64,000 nucleotides of DNA from Aquimarina sp. MAR_2010_214 (GTDB lineage Bacteria; Bacteroidota; Bacteroidia; Flavobacteriales; Flavobacteriaceae): positions 5,918,455 to 5,982,454 of the forward strand of contig NZ_PJMS01000001.1 of NCBI RefSeq assembly GCF_002846555.1, written 5' to 3'. The first letter of the stretch is position 1; each line of letters starts with the position of its first letter. The notes under the pieces are model-generated. The model did no database searches. It was not told the DNA's origin and was given only the letters and a program-made list of their open reading frames with translations. Shown here one piece after another: positions 1 to 7,972 of the stretch. Made by a program: the position numbers and the translations under genes.

Positions 1-2
1 AA

Positions 3-230
3 ATATCCTCCTGATGTAGCCATCATTGAGATTTGTATCATTGCAAACACAGTGACGAGAAAACAACCAGCAGATAACGTTGCAGATTTTAAAATTTTAT
101 TAGTTAGTTTATCTTTCTTGTCAGAAACCAATAGATTAGCAACTACAGTAATAGAAAAACCACTCAATAAAGAACTTATCAGAATAGTTTGGTTAGCTAA
201 AGTATTCCAATATTCTAATGTTATTTGCAT
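3..230 (-). CDS. Partial membrane protein of unknown function (C-terminus outside window)
   Basis: Reading the minus strand from an ATG at 230 gives an open frame of 76 codons that runs off the left edge. It begins MQITLEYWNTLANQTILISS. Two hydrophobic stretches are visible, about residues 15-33 (ILISSLLSGFSITVVANLLV) and 50-70 (ATLSAGCFLVTVFAMIQIS), separated by a short basic loop (SDKKDKLTNK), so this is the N-terminal part of an integral membrane protein. I do not recognise the family. The gene is transcribed away from the VOC lipoprotein gene but in the same direction, about 330 bp downstream of it. The plus-strand open frame over the same bases has no protein-like features and is taken as a shadow. 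Confidence 0.55.
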   Translation of the reverse strand, partial: MQITLEYWNTLANQTILISSLLSGFSITVVANLLVSDKKDKLTNKILKSATLSAGCFLVTVFAMIQISMMATSGGY

Positions 231-317
231 ATTCAGTTTGATCTTTTTGTTTACTATTATTGGTAACAGTTTTATCTAAAAGCACCTGCTTTTAAATAGC
301 AATATACCTATTTAATA

Positions 318-353
318 CAATAGCAGTTCGAGTTTGTACTCGAACCGCTATTG
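318..353. repeat. Hairpin, 16-bp stem and 4-nt loop
   Basis: Bases 318-333 and 338-353 are inverted repeats that pair at 15 of 16 positions around a TTGT loop. The hairpin lies between the minus-strand VOC gene and the cut-off membrane gene. It could act as a terminator or RNA-stabilising structure. No clear T-run follows on the minus strand, so intrinsic termination is not certain. Confidence 0.5.
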
Positions 354-387
354 CTATTATACCTTATTTTGCGTTTGCTTTTTTCTT

Positions 388-560
388 CAACCCGGATTAT
401 GCATTAGAACTTCGTTATGAGACTTGAAAGTACCATGAAATATGGCATTTTTTTTGTTTTAGCATAGCATCGCTATGGTTAAACTGAAAAATGTAGTGCA
501 ACGGTATATTTTGAAGTAGTTTCAAGGCGTAATAGATTTTCTAATGCATAATCCGGGTTT
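388..560. repeat. 172-bp imperfect palindrome abutting a stop codon (MITE- or REP-like)
   Basis: The two halves of this segment are inverted repeats. The outer 21 bp (AACCCGGATTATGCATTAGA at the left end and its complement at 540-559) are perfect, the middle is partly matched, and the centre (CATAGC-ATC-GCTATG, about 463-477) pairs again. The whole could fold into one long hairpin. It starts 3 bp after the stop codon of the VOC gene. No coding frame of interest is present. It resembles a small non-autonomous palindromic element, but no target duplication is obvious. Copy number in the genome would settle it. Confidence 0.5.
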
Positions 561-562
561 AA

Positions 563-1060
563 TCAATTTGGGGAATGTAACCCCATTTTATTTCCTTCAG
601 AATCAAGAAACATTGCGAAATATCCGCTTTCATCAGCATGAGGTGTTTTGGGAATAATGATTTTACCGCTATTTTTCTCGACTTTATCAAGAATTACCTG
701 AAGGTTGTCTCCTCCATTTAGGTATATAGTTACACCATCTGCCGAAGGTTGGAAACCTTCTCCTTTCATGATAACACCAGTAACCATCTGTCCTTCGTAT
801 GGAAATATACCCATTTCCATACCTGGCATTTCCATTTTCTCAATGTTTATATCCAAAATTGCCTGATAAAATTCGATTGCTCGTAAAATGTCTGTTGCTG
901 GAATTTCAAAAATTGAAACATAACTTTTCATGGCTTTTGCACTTTGATTTATAGTTGAATCACTTTTCTGTCTTTCTAATTCGGGTTTATCTTTGCTATT
1001 ACAAGCAGTAAAACCCAAGATTAATATTGCAATAAAAAGGCTACATACTGTTCTTCTCAT
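563..1060 (-). CDS. VOC-family (glyoxalase/bleomycin-resistance fold) lipoprotein
   Basis: A 165-residue protein with a lipoprotein signal (MRRTVCSLFIAILILGFTAC, lipobox LGFTAC), so it is probably anchored in the cell envelope. The mature part is one VOC module pair: VSIFEIPATDILRAIEFYQA at the start, a central VTGVIMKGEGF strand, and the closing GYFAMFLDSEGNKMGLHSP, which is the typical second half of glyoxalase-like domains. The substrate cannot be read from sequence, and the metal-ligand positions are not convincing enough to call a glyoxalase. An AraC-type regulator lies 75 bp upstream on the same strand and may control it. Start at the ATG that gives the complete signal peptide. Confidence 0.8.
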   Translation of the reverse strand: MRRTVCSLFIAILILGFTACNSKDKPELERQKSDSTINQSAKAMKSYVSIFEIPATDILRAIEFYQAILDINIEKMEMPGMEMGIFPYEGQMVTGVIMKGEGFQPSADGVTIYLNGGDNLQVILDKVEKNSGKIIIPKTPHADESGYFAMFLDSEGNKMGLHSPN

Positions 1061-1135
1061 GTTTATTAATTAAATGTAGAGGTAAAGTTAAACTACCTAT
1101 AAGAAACGAAATTGTAAAAATGCGACAGATCTAAT

Positions 1136-1951
1136 TCATTTGTAGAAAATGGAAGAAAGCGTCATGTTTTCATTCCCTAAAAACTCTTTTGGACTAATTC
1201 CTGTAAACTCCTTAAAATCTTTGATAAAATGCGCCTGGTCGTAGTATTCACTTTCATAAGCAATATTAGTGAGGCTTTCTCCTTCTTCGCTAAGCAACAT
1301 TTTTAGTGCGCTTTGTAACCGAATTACTTTACCTAACTGTTTCGGACTGATCCCTATTTGTTTTACGAACATTCTTTCTAGTTGTCTCCTTTTAGATACA
1401 TCTTCTTTAAGAATATCACGTATAGATGTACTTCCTTTTGTTGACAAGAGGGTATCTATGGTTGTTTTAACAATATTGTCGACCGTGACCTGCTCACTAA
1501 GTTTATTCAGAAGAAAAAATTCTATGATCTCTATTCTTTGTTTTGTATCTGTTGCTTGAATGATGTCTTGTTCTAATTTTTTGGCGGTTTTTTCTCCAAA
1601 TAATATTTCAATTGGTGTTTCCTTATTTGCCAACGTTCTGATTGGTACAGTTACGAAATTGGCAAAACCATAAGGATAAAAACGGATTGCAAATGTGTTG
1701 ACATATCCCGTTGGTTCTATATAAAAAGGGTCAATGGTTTGTCCAAGCACCATTGAACGAGGTTGTATAATGAAATTATCTTCGGTAGTATATCGTTTTA
1801 TATCATCTCCAAGTATAAATACCATTTCGATTGTACCATCAGGAATTATTCGTTGTCTTTGGGTATCCACTGCTGCAGGAACTTCCAAAGTCCAATAACA
1901 ACTAATTAGCGATTCTAAATCTGGATGAGGCTGAAAAGTTTGATAATTCAT
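1136..1951 (-). CDS. AraC-family transcriptional regulator
   Basis: A 271-residue protein. The N-terminal half (HPDLESLISCYWTLE, RIIPDGTIEMVFILGD, NTFAIRFYPYGFANF) matches the ligand-sensing domain found in many Bacteroidota AraC regulators. The C-terminal third is a double helix-turn-helix: RDILKEDVSKRRQLERMFVKQIGISPKQLGKVIRLQ followed by YESEYYDQAHFIKDFKEFTGISPKEF, the classic AraC second-helix signature. It is expected to bind DNA as a cytoplasmic regulator. The nearest downstream gene in the same direction is the VOC lipoprotein, 75 bp away, which is the natural candidate target. The effector is unknown. Confidence 0.88.
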   Translation of the reverse strand: MNYQTFQPHPDLESLISCYWTLEVPAAVDTQRQRIIPDGTIEMVFILGDDIKRYTTEDNFIIQPRSMVLGQTIDPFYIEPTGYVNTFAIRFYPYGFANFVTVPIRTLANKETPIEILFGEKTAKKLEQDIIQATDTKQRIEIIEFFLLNKLSEQVTVDNIVKTTIDTLLSTKGSTSIRDILKEDVSKRRQLERMFVKQIGISPKQLGKVIRLQSALKMLLSEEGESLTNIAYESEYYDQAHFIKDFKEFTGISPKEFLGNENMTLSSIFYK

Positions 1952-2082
1952 GAGCTGTTTGTTTTTAATTTTCTATTCTAAAAGCCAAATTAAAAATTTG
2001 GCGACTTCGCAAATAAGTACAGACCTTTTACTCTAGCCTTTATTAGCTATGTTTTATACATATCTTCATTGTAAAACGTTTT

Positions 2083-2970
2083 TTATTCTTCATCAATTTC
2101 GGACATTCTTTGATTTATAAACTCAAAAAAACCAGTTTCTCCCGAAATCTCCCAAATTTCGTGGTCCCAATCTACAGTCGAATTACTATTGTTTTTATAA
2201 AAGCATTGAGCATTTCCAGCACCATCTGGATAGAATTCAAGTAAATCATTAAATGAATAGCCATCAGGTTGTACATTTTGTTCTTTACAAATCGGATTCA
2301 TCATTTCAGCCATTACTTTTATATCATCGTTTGCCATTACAAAATATGCGTCATATATTTCGCCAAATCCGTTGTGTATTTTATAAAAAGTTTTTAAATC
2401 GTTTGGAACATTCCAATTAAATTCTTTCAAGTTTTTATTTGGTTCTGCATTTAAAAGTGGTGCTCCTCCAGTATATATTTTAAAATAATCTCTGTCATCA
2501 TAAAGTTTCATATCAAGCAAATAATGTAGATGCCAAGTATTTTCTTTATTTTCCGCAAAAATAAATTTGCATCGATCTTTTAATGAAGCTATTAGATTCG
2601 GGATGTCTTTGGAAATTGGTTTAAAATTTTCGGTAATAAATTCCGCAATAGTTTTGTCATTTAAAGATATCCAAGGACAGTCTTTTGGTAACTCACCAAG
2701 CTTATGAAAGTTTGAACTGTTTCTTGATTCAAATACAAGCTTAATTCCTTGAAAACCATATTTTTTTATGATTACATTTTCTAAATTAGTAGTTCGAATA
2801 AATTCTGAATTAAATTCTTTTTCAGAATCTCTTTTCAGTTCATTTCTATACTTTATTTCTAATTCCGAAATCAAATTTTCATAACTTTCTTTTTTATTAT
2901 TTTGACTATTCACTCCGAAAAAGGATAGGATTCCCATTATTAAAATTATATGTTTCAATGTTTCTCTCAA
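2083..2970 (-). CDS. Exported SMI1/KNR4 (SUKH-type) domain protein
   Basis: A 295-residue protein with a Sec signal-like N-terminus (HIILIMGILSFFGVNSQ). The C-terminal half carries the SMI1/KNR4 pattern: VPNDLKTFYKIHNGFGEIYD, then FNDLLEFYPDGAGNAQCFY and a final WDHEIWEISGETGFFEFI. SUKH-fold proteins often serve as immunity proteins of polymorphic toxin systems, and a T6SS-type toxin gene lies just upstream (3673-5568) with one lipoprotein gene between. An export signal is unusual for a SUKH immunity protein and would fit a toxin that acts outside the cytoplasm. The start codon is TTG, chosen because it preserves the signal peptide. The immunity role is inference from context. Confidence 0.75.
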   Translation of the reverse strand: MRETLKHIILIMGILSFFGVNSQNNKKESYENLISELEIKYRNELKRDSEKEFNSEFIRTTNLENVIIKKYGFQGIKLVFESRNSSNFHKLGELPKDCPWISLNDKTIAEFITENFKPISKDIPNLIASLKDRCKFIFAENKENTWHLHYLLDMKLYDDRDYFKIYTGGAPLLNAEPNKNLKEFNWNVPNDLKTFYKIHNGFGEIYDAYFVMANDDIKVMAEMMNPICKEQNVQPDGYSFNDLLEFYPDGAGNAQCFYKNNSNSTVDWDHEIWEISGETGFFEFINQRMSEIDEE

Positions 2971-3056
2971 ATGTTTTTACAACGCTTGTTGCTATATGAT
3001 TGTGTAGTTATCCCAATAGGGTAGCTATTAATTATATAGCCTGTTCTAAGCTGTTT

Positions 3057-3671
3057 TTACAATTTTTCCATTATCAAGAACTTCTCCTCAACGATCTCTC
3101 CTGTTTTACCATTAATAGTAATAGATTTTAATCTCCCACTATCGTAGTGCCATGTAATTCCCCAAGTAGGAATAACACCTTCTGTTGTTCTGCTAATACG
3201 TGTAGTGTTTTTTGATAAGTCTATTTTCTTTTCTTTTACAAATTTCAAGATATCATCCCAAGTGTATGTAAATGGTTGATCATAATCAATGGTTTTTTCC
3301 AAGTTTTCTTGCTCATCATAATAATTCCATATTCCTTTTTGATAGCTATTAAAATACATTGTTCCATCTATTTTTAGCTTACCAGATGCATAAAAAGATT
3401 TCCTTTTTTCGAAAAAAGAATTTTGTTTTCTAGAATATTCATAATAACCACTTTCTTGATTTCCAAACTGGGTAACTTTAGTTCCATCATCTAAAGTGAA
3501 AATGTAATTTTCTGCTTGATCTTTGTTTTTGTTATATGTATCTATATCGAATGTTTCCATAGCCTTGTTTTGATTGTTGTTCTTCTCATTTGTTACAGAG
3601 TTGGTTTCTTTGTTTTGAGCATTACACCCTATCTGAATCAATGCTAGTATTACAAAAAGAGTTTTCATCAT
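3057..3671 (-). CDS. MORN/YwqK-like lipoprotein, candidate immunity protein
   Basis: A 204-residue lipoprotein. The first of two adjacent ATGs (3671) lies one base after the TAA of the upstream TssD-metzincin gene, so the two are almost certainly co-translated. The signal is MMKTLFVILALIQIGC with lipobox IQIGC. The mature part has MORN-like repeats of the YwqK antitoxin type: YASGKLKIDGTMYFNSYQKG, IWNYYDEQENLEKTIDYD and, near the end, WHYDSGRLKSITINGKTGEI. Lipid anchoring in the periplasm fits protection against a secreted protease. The longer upstream frame in the same phase overlaps the toxin gene and is rejected. No homologue with proven immunity function is claimed. Confidence 0.7.
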   Translation of the reverse strand: MMKTLFVILALIQIGCNAQNKETNSVTNEKNNNQNKAMETFDIDTYNKNKDQAENYIFTLDDGTKVTQFGNQESGYYEYSRKQNSFFEKRKSFYASGKLKIDGTMYFNSYQKGIWNYYDEQENLEKTIDYDQPFTYTWDDILKFVKEKKIDLSKNTTRISRTTEGVIPTWGITWHYDSGRLKSITINGKTGEIVEEKFLIMEKL

Positions 3672-3672
3672 C

Positions 3673-5568
3673 TTATTCTTTATCCAGGTTTTTCCATAAT
3701 TCTGTCCATTGCCATTGCCAAGTACTGATAACTGGTACTGGTGGAGTAGCAATATCAGAATAGTCCATGATATTGTCTGTTTTATTTTTCTCAAAAGTAA
3801 ATGCACTCTTATCACTAAAACTATGATATAACCCCATAGCATGAAAAGTTTCATGTGCGAGCGTACTATCGTTAAAACCTATAGCATAGACTACTACAGA
3901 TCGATTTGCAGAAGGTATTCCATACGATCTACCATACAAACCCCCAGCACTCTCATTTATAAAATAGATTTTATAGTGTTTTCTGTAATCTTTACCTAAA
4001 GGATCATATTTAGCATATAATGCAGTATTCATATGATCTTGTATAGCATCACTACTACCATTTATGATATTACCAGCAGAACTAAAACTGGTGTTAAATG
4101 TAGCATCTGAAGATAAATCTAATGTGACTGTATTAAAAGATGGTTTAGCCAATGCTTGTGCCATATATTTTTTGAGTTCTGAATCTCTTTTACTTAATAC
4201 GGGTTTGTTAGGAGTTCCTGAACTTATAATATCAGTCCAAACTTGAACAAACACAATTTCTGCCTTGTACCGATTTGCTTTATCGTTAGCTAGTACTTTA
4301 AGTTTTCCTGCAAATTTACCGTCTGCTTCTACTTCGATAAATTGATCTGTTGTAAACTCCTTAATACATTCTATTGTTAAGTCATCTGCTAGTTCCTTCT
4401 TACCTAAAGTTTTATGAGATACTTCGGATTTATCTAGTTTAAAATACGTTTTATCATATTTATACTCAATTTTTTGAGCATCTGCATCTTTAACTTCTAC
4501 TTTTAGTGTTAATGTTGCTTTTTTAGTAGGTAATAGTGCCAATACAGGAACCACGTATTTATCATTGGCTTTTATTGGATGCTGGGGCATTTCAAATTTC
4601 TTACCCAATTTCACGTATTCAGCATCACTTTGCACAAAGTTACTTGTAGCATAACTACCAATAATATCTTTGTAAAAAACATCTCCTTTTTTACCCGTAT
4701 CTGCCATTCGTAACCAGTCAAAACCATACTCGCCTTTATATCCATTTCCTGTTCTAAAATTCACTAATACTTTTGGCGGTGGTATGATCTGCAAAGCAGC
4801 ACTTTCTCTACTTACCCCACCATGTTCTACTTTGGCAATGAGTTTATCAATATCAGCGGTTTTAAATTCTTCCCACCGTTCTTGGATTTCAAAGGGTGTG
4901 ATCTCTATAAATCCTTCTTCGGCTATTTCTTCGGTAAAAGAGAGTTGGGTTTTTCCGTTTTCAAACTCGGTGCCGTCTTCTTTTTCTATAGTAATGATAG
5001 CTGTGCTACCCATTGGGTTTTCTATTTGGGCTATCAGACTTACTTTTTGAGCATACTTGATTTCGGTTATATTTTCTTCTTGCTCTCCATCATTATTCCA
5101 CATGATTCTCGTAATGGTGGTTTGTGGAGTTTCTGTTCCTGTAACAGGTATCTCTTCACTCAAAAACTCTGTTACACGTCTTGGAGTGGTATATTTACCC
5201 TGAGAGTGTGAATCTTCTATTCCCGCAGCAGTGATCAATAGGGTTTCTGTAAGTGATTCTCTACCGTTTGCCTTAAAGTCTGTACGATCAAAGGTTACAT
5301 GGCAATCAACAAACCTGACTTTACGGGTTCTACTCCCCAGCATACTATCTGTATATTCCAGAATGATTTCTTGTATTTGCTGTGTGGGATGTATAGCTTT
5401 TTCAAAAAAGTAGGAGTCTTTTGTCGCTTCGATCACAGCTTTTAACCCAGTATGAAAAGGTCTGGAAATTGGTCGTCCTGTCTCATCACTACGCTGGATT
5501 ATACTATGCTCAGCTTGGAGTACGTTATATACTTGTCCGTCAGCATATAGTTTGGCAATAATGCCCAT
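3673..5568 (-). CDS. T6SS TssD (Hcp-like) tube domain fused to a C-terminal metzincin protease
   Basis: A 631-residue protein. Residues 1 to about 130 match the Bacteroidota TssD tube family: GIIAKLYADGQVYNVLQAEH, a DETGRPISRPF segment and a closing ESLTETLLITAAGIE. Residues about 150-400 form beta-rich spacer modules, with KGEYGFDWLRM as a landmark. The C-terminal 130 residues carry HETFHAMGLYH at 572-582, an exact HExxHxxGxxH zinc site, and a Met-turn NIMDYSD around residue 601. Together these define a metzincin. This is the layout of an 'evolved Hcp' effector: it travels as part of the T6SS tube and delivers a metalloprotease. A lipoprotein gene follows one base downstream. An IS1595 element lies 102 bp upstream and may have changed its promoter. 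No T6SS structural genes are in the window. Confidence 0.85.
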   Translation of the reverse strand: MGIIAKLYADGQVYNVLQAEHSIIQRSDETGRPISRPFHTGLKAVIEATKDSYFFEKAIHPTQQIQEIILEYTDSMLGSRTRKVRFVDCHVTFDRTDFKANGRESLTETLLITAAGIEDSHSQGKYTTPRRVTEFLSEEIPVTGTETPQTTITRIMWNNDGEQEENITEIKYAQKVSLIAQIENPMGSTAIITIEKEDGTEFENGKTQLSFTEEIAEEGFIEITPFEIQERWEEFKTADIDKLIAKVEHGGVSRESAALQIIPPPKVLVNFRTGNGYKGEYGFDWLRMADTGKKGDVFYKDIIGSYATSNFVQSDAEYVKLGKKFEMPQHPIKANDKYVVPVLALLPTKKATLTLKVEVKDADAQKIEYKYDKTYFKLDKSEVSHKTLGKKELADDLTIECIKEFTTDQFIEVEADGKFAGKLKVLANDKANRYKAEIVFVQVWTDIISSGTPNKPVLSKRDSELKKYMAQALAKPSFNTVTLDLSSDATFNTSFSSAGNIINGSSDAIQDHMNTALYAKYDPLGKDYRKHYKIYFINESAGGLYGRSYGIPSANRSVVVYAIGFNDSTLAHETFHAMGLYHSFSDKSAFTFEKNKTDNIMDYSDIATPPVPVISTWQWQWTELWKNLDKE

Positions 5569-5635
5569 GTTTTTTTGGTTTTTAAGAAGTCGTTCAAATT
5601 TATAAATTATTTTGGTCTAATGGCTTAGAACGTTT

Positions 5636-5656
5636 TAAATAAAGCGTGCTTTAATA
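5636..5656 (-). terminator. Probable intrinsic terminator of the former GNAT gene
   Basis: AAAGC-GT-GCTTT (5641-5652) forms a short stem and is followed on the minus strand by TATTT. It lies at and just beyond the stop codon (5651-5653) that the GNAT gene would have used before the IS insertion, so it is now separated from that gene by 1 kb. Confidence 0.4.
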
Positions 5657-5670
5657 GGTTTTATTTTTTG

Positions 5671-6723
5671 GGCTAAGTTCTAATTAGAATATGTTTTATC
5701 TTTACTTTATAAAAACGGAGAAATGATACCAGAAGATTTTAGAGATTTTTTCATTAGTTCATCGGCTTTGGTTCAATCAGAAATTGTTTCCACATTATTG
5801 GAGATCTCTACTGAGGGTTCAGCCCTGATTGATAGCAATCAGAGTAAAGCCATAAGCTGTCCTCATTGTAAGTGCAATAAAATTAAGGCTAATGGTAAGC
5901 TCAAAGGAGTACAGCGCTATGTTTGTAATACTTGTCATAAAAACTTTAGTGAAACTACCGGTAAGTTCTGGTACAACCTCAAGAAGAAAGACAAAGTTAA
6001 TCGTTATTTATTCTGTTTACTCTCTGGATATAGTATTCGCAAGAGTGCCAAAGAAACAGGGATTTCTATTCAGACTTCTTTTGATTGGAGGCACAAATTA
6101 CTTGTCTCCTTTGGGAGCGTAAGTGTGGATGAATTCCAAGGAATCCTAGAGAGTGATGATCTTTTCTTTGCTTACTCTGAAAAAGGGAATCGAAATTTGG
6201 ATCGTCCTGCTAGAAAACGTGGCGCAAAGGCAAGTAAAGCTGGTCTCAGTAATGAAAAAGTAGCTGTGATAGCCAGTTGTGACCGATCAGGGAACAAAGA
6301 TTTCAAAGTAGCTACCAGAGGTCGCATTAGTAAAAGTGACTTGGAGACTATATTACAAGGGAAGTTGGCTAAAGTAGAAACCCTTTGTAGCGACAGTCAC
6401 AGAAGCTATACTGCATTTGCAAAAGACAAGAAGGTAGCACACAAAAAATTTAATGCTTCGAAGGGTCAAAGAGCTGTTGACAAAATATATCACGTACAAA
6501 ATGTGAATAATATGGATATGCGTCTAAGGAAATTTATGGAGCCCTTCAATGGAGTGGCAACAAAATACCTTCAGAATTATCTGAATTGGTTTTTAGTCTT
6601 AGAAAAAATAAAAAATTCAACCAGTAAAATGGCAACCGTAGCAGCTATAGCCTTTGCTTCCAATACTGCCTGGATGGAATTTAAAAACATAGTAGTAAAT
6701 AATATGCTTTTTAGAACTTAGCC
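5671..6723 (+). mobile_element. IS1595-family insertion sequence, copy 1 (1053 bp)
   Basis: The ends are inverted repeats (GGCTAAGTTCTAA at the left, its complement at 6711-6723). The element is flanked by a perfect 8-bp direct repeat, ATTTTTTG, at 5663-5670 and 6724-6731, the duplication size expected for IS1595. It carries one transposase gene. A copy that appears identical, in inverted orientation, is at 59041-60093. The intact gene, perfect duplications and identity of the copies point to recent transposition. Confidence 0.93.
5723..6721 (+). CDS. IS1595-family transposase
   Basis: A 332-residue transposase. The N-terminus has a zinc-ribbon, ISCPHCKCNKIKANG then RYVCNTCHKNFSE, followed by a helix-turn-helix segment (GYSIRKSAKETGISIQTSFDWRHKLL). 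The catalytic ISXO2-like domain begins near residue 138 (DEFQGILESDDLFFAYSEKG), continues with LCSDSHRSYTAFA, and ends with NMDMRLRKFMEPFNGVATKY, a C-terminal signature of this family. Length is normal and the frame is intact, so the element should be active. The stop codon TAG lies within the right inverted repeat. Confidence 0.95.
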   Translation: MIPEDFRDFFISSSALVQSEIVSTLLEISTEGSALIDSNQSKAISCPHCKCNKIKANGKLKGVQRYVCNTCHKNFSETTGKFWYNLKKKDKVNRYLFCLLSGYSIRKSAKETGISIQTSFDWRHKLLVSFGSVSVDEFQGILESDDLFFAYSEKGNRNLDRPARKRGAKASKAGLSNEKVAVIASCDRSGNKDFKVATRGRISKSDLETILQGKLAKVETLCSDSHRSYTAFAKDKKVAHKKFNASKGQRAVDKIYHVQNVNNMDMRLRKFMEPFNGVATKYLQNYLNWFLVLEKIKNSTSKMATVAAIAFASNTAWMEFKNIVVNNMLFRT

Positions 6724-7246
6724 ATTTTTTGTTATAAGTTTTTTGTCACACCAATACCAAGCGGCATCTTCACCTCCAGGTTCATAGGGAGCAAATTTAT
6801 CAAATTCCATCCCTATTTTTTCCATCACCCTTATAGATGCTTTATTTTCCTTCATAGCAATTGCTATTATCCGTCTTAATTCGAGTTTATCAAATCCGTA
6901 TGTCAAAATTGCATGAGACACTTCTGTTGCAAAGCCCATCCCCCAATATTTAGGTAAAAATCTATAACCAAGATCAATTTCATCAAATTCCGGTAGATAT
7001 GCTAAACCAGCCCAGCCAACAAACTGCATCCCATTTTTAGAAAGGTAGCCCATCTTCCATATCCATACTTCTCATAGTCGTTAATTCTTGTCTGTATGCC
7101 TGTTCCACTTCTTCTATAGATTCAACCAGAGGTTCTCCCGTGTACTTTTGTACGTCAGAATTAGAATGCAACTGAAACATTTCCTCTTTATCATCCAGCG
7201 TAATTTTCCTTAACAATAATCTTTCTGTTTCTATTAAAGTTTTCAT
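6718..7246 (-). pseudogene. GNAT acetyltransferase, frameshifted and 3'-clipped by IS1595
   Basis: The gene starts at ATG 7246 (MKTLIETERLLLRKITLDDK), the usual opening of RimJ/RimL-type N-acetyltransferases. That frame ends at 7037 after AYRQELTTMRSMDMEDGLPF. The family motif continues in another phase: between about 7100 and 7050 the alternative frame reads NDYEKYGYGRWATFLKNG, then QFVGWAGLAYLPEFDEIDLG, GYRFLPKYWGMGFATE and a normal C-terminus. A one-base shift near 7085-7100 therefore breaks the gene (mutation or sequencing error). The last codons are also altered: the IS supplies Gly-stop after ITKN, whereas without the IS the frame would continue NKTY-stop using bases left of the element. 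It is probably non-functional. Confidence 0.8.
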
Positions 7247-7307
7247 TTTTTTGATTACAACGTTATAAGTATGTGTTGTTAGTGTTTCGTTATTTTTTTT
7301 AGATTTT

Positions 7308-7772
7308 TTATTGCGTAATTCCGAAGCCCCAAGTAATACTAGTGATTTTCCATTTACCATCAGCCTTATGTAGTGTCATCAATTTATATTCCGGAAGCTT
7401 GGTTCGAAATTGGTCTAATCGAAGTCGAGCTAACGCAAGCTTATCATAAATTTCAATACTCAATAATTCCTCTTTATAATTAGGATCTGCGTTATCTGAA
7501 TCCAATCGAAAAATACTTTCTGAATATTCTCCATCTTTGTTGACATATCTGTATGCACCCTTTTCGTGCATCGAGAGTTTTTTATGTTTGATACTTCCAG
7601 TATGGTCACCGATATAAAAATTCTTAATTGTCTTAATTATAGCTTGACGGTCGGATAAATCTGTTTCTGAAGCAGATTCCTTAGAATTTTTCTCTGTTTT
7701 TTGTGCAGACAAAGAAGAAGTAAATAGGATAAGAATAAATAGAGGCAAGAATAATTGAAATGATTGTTTCAT
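7308..7772 (-). CDS. Secreted NTF2-like (putative lumazine-binding) protein
   Basis: A 154-residue protein with a Sec signal peptide (MKQSFQLFLPLFILILFTSS then LSAQ). The mature part has the NTF2-like pattern of this Bacteroidota family: DRQAIIKTIKNFYIGDHTGS, the following KLSMHEKGAYRYVNKDGEY, SIEIYDKLALARLRLDQF and the end LMTLHKADGKWKITSITWGF. Members have a cone-shaped fold and no assigned reaction. It lies 62 bp upstream of the broken GNAT gene on the same strand. No start ambiguity. Confidence 0.75.
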   Translation of the reverse strand: MKQSFQLFLPLFILILFTSSLSAQKTEKNSKESASETDLSDRQAIIKTIKNFYIGDHTGSIKHKKLSMHEKGAYRYVNKDGEYSESIFRLDSDNADPNYKEELLSIEIYDKLALARLRLDQFRTKLPEYKLMTLHKADGKWKITSITWGFGITQ

Positions 7773-7972
7773 GACTAAGATTGATTATGTAAATTTTTCT
7801 AAAGTTTTTTTTCATGTATTATTGGTTGGTCAAAATGAAGCACAACAGTTAATATATGTCTTGTAGAGGGCAAAATGTTACCTTGCATTTTGATTTTTCT
7901 GCATATTGGTTGCTAACTTTTCCATTCCGCAAACATTGTGCATTACCAAATATACGAGAACCATTCGATTCA

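Noticed and set aside
52..279. Plus-strand open frame of 75 codons at the left edge
   Set aside because: The minus strand over the same bases encodes a better membrane protein start; the plus frame has no recognisable features.
3672..3854. N-terminal extension of the MORN-like lipoprotein
   Set aside because: It overlaps the toxin 3' end in another frame and hides a perfect lipoprotein signal that starts at 3671.
7247..7360. N-terminal extension of the GNAT frame
   Set aside because: The family start MKTLIETERL is at 7246; the upstream codons overlap the NTF2-like gene end.
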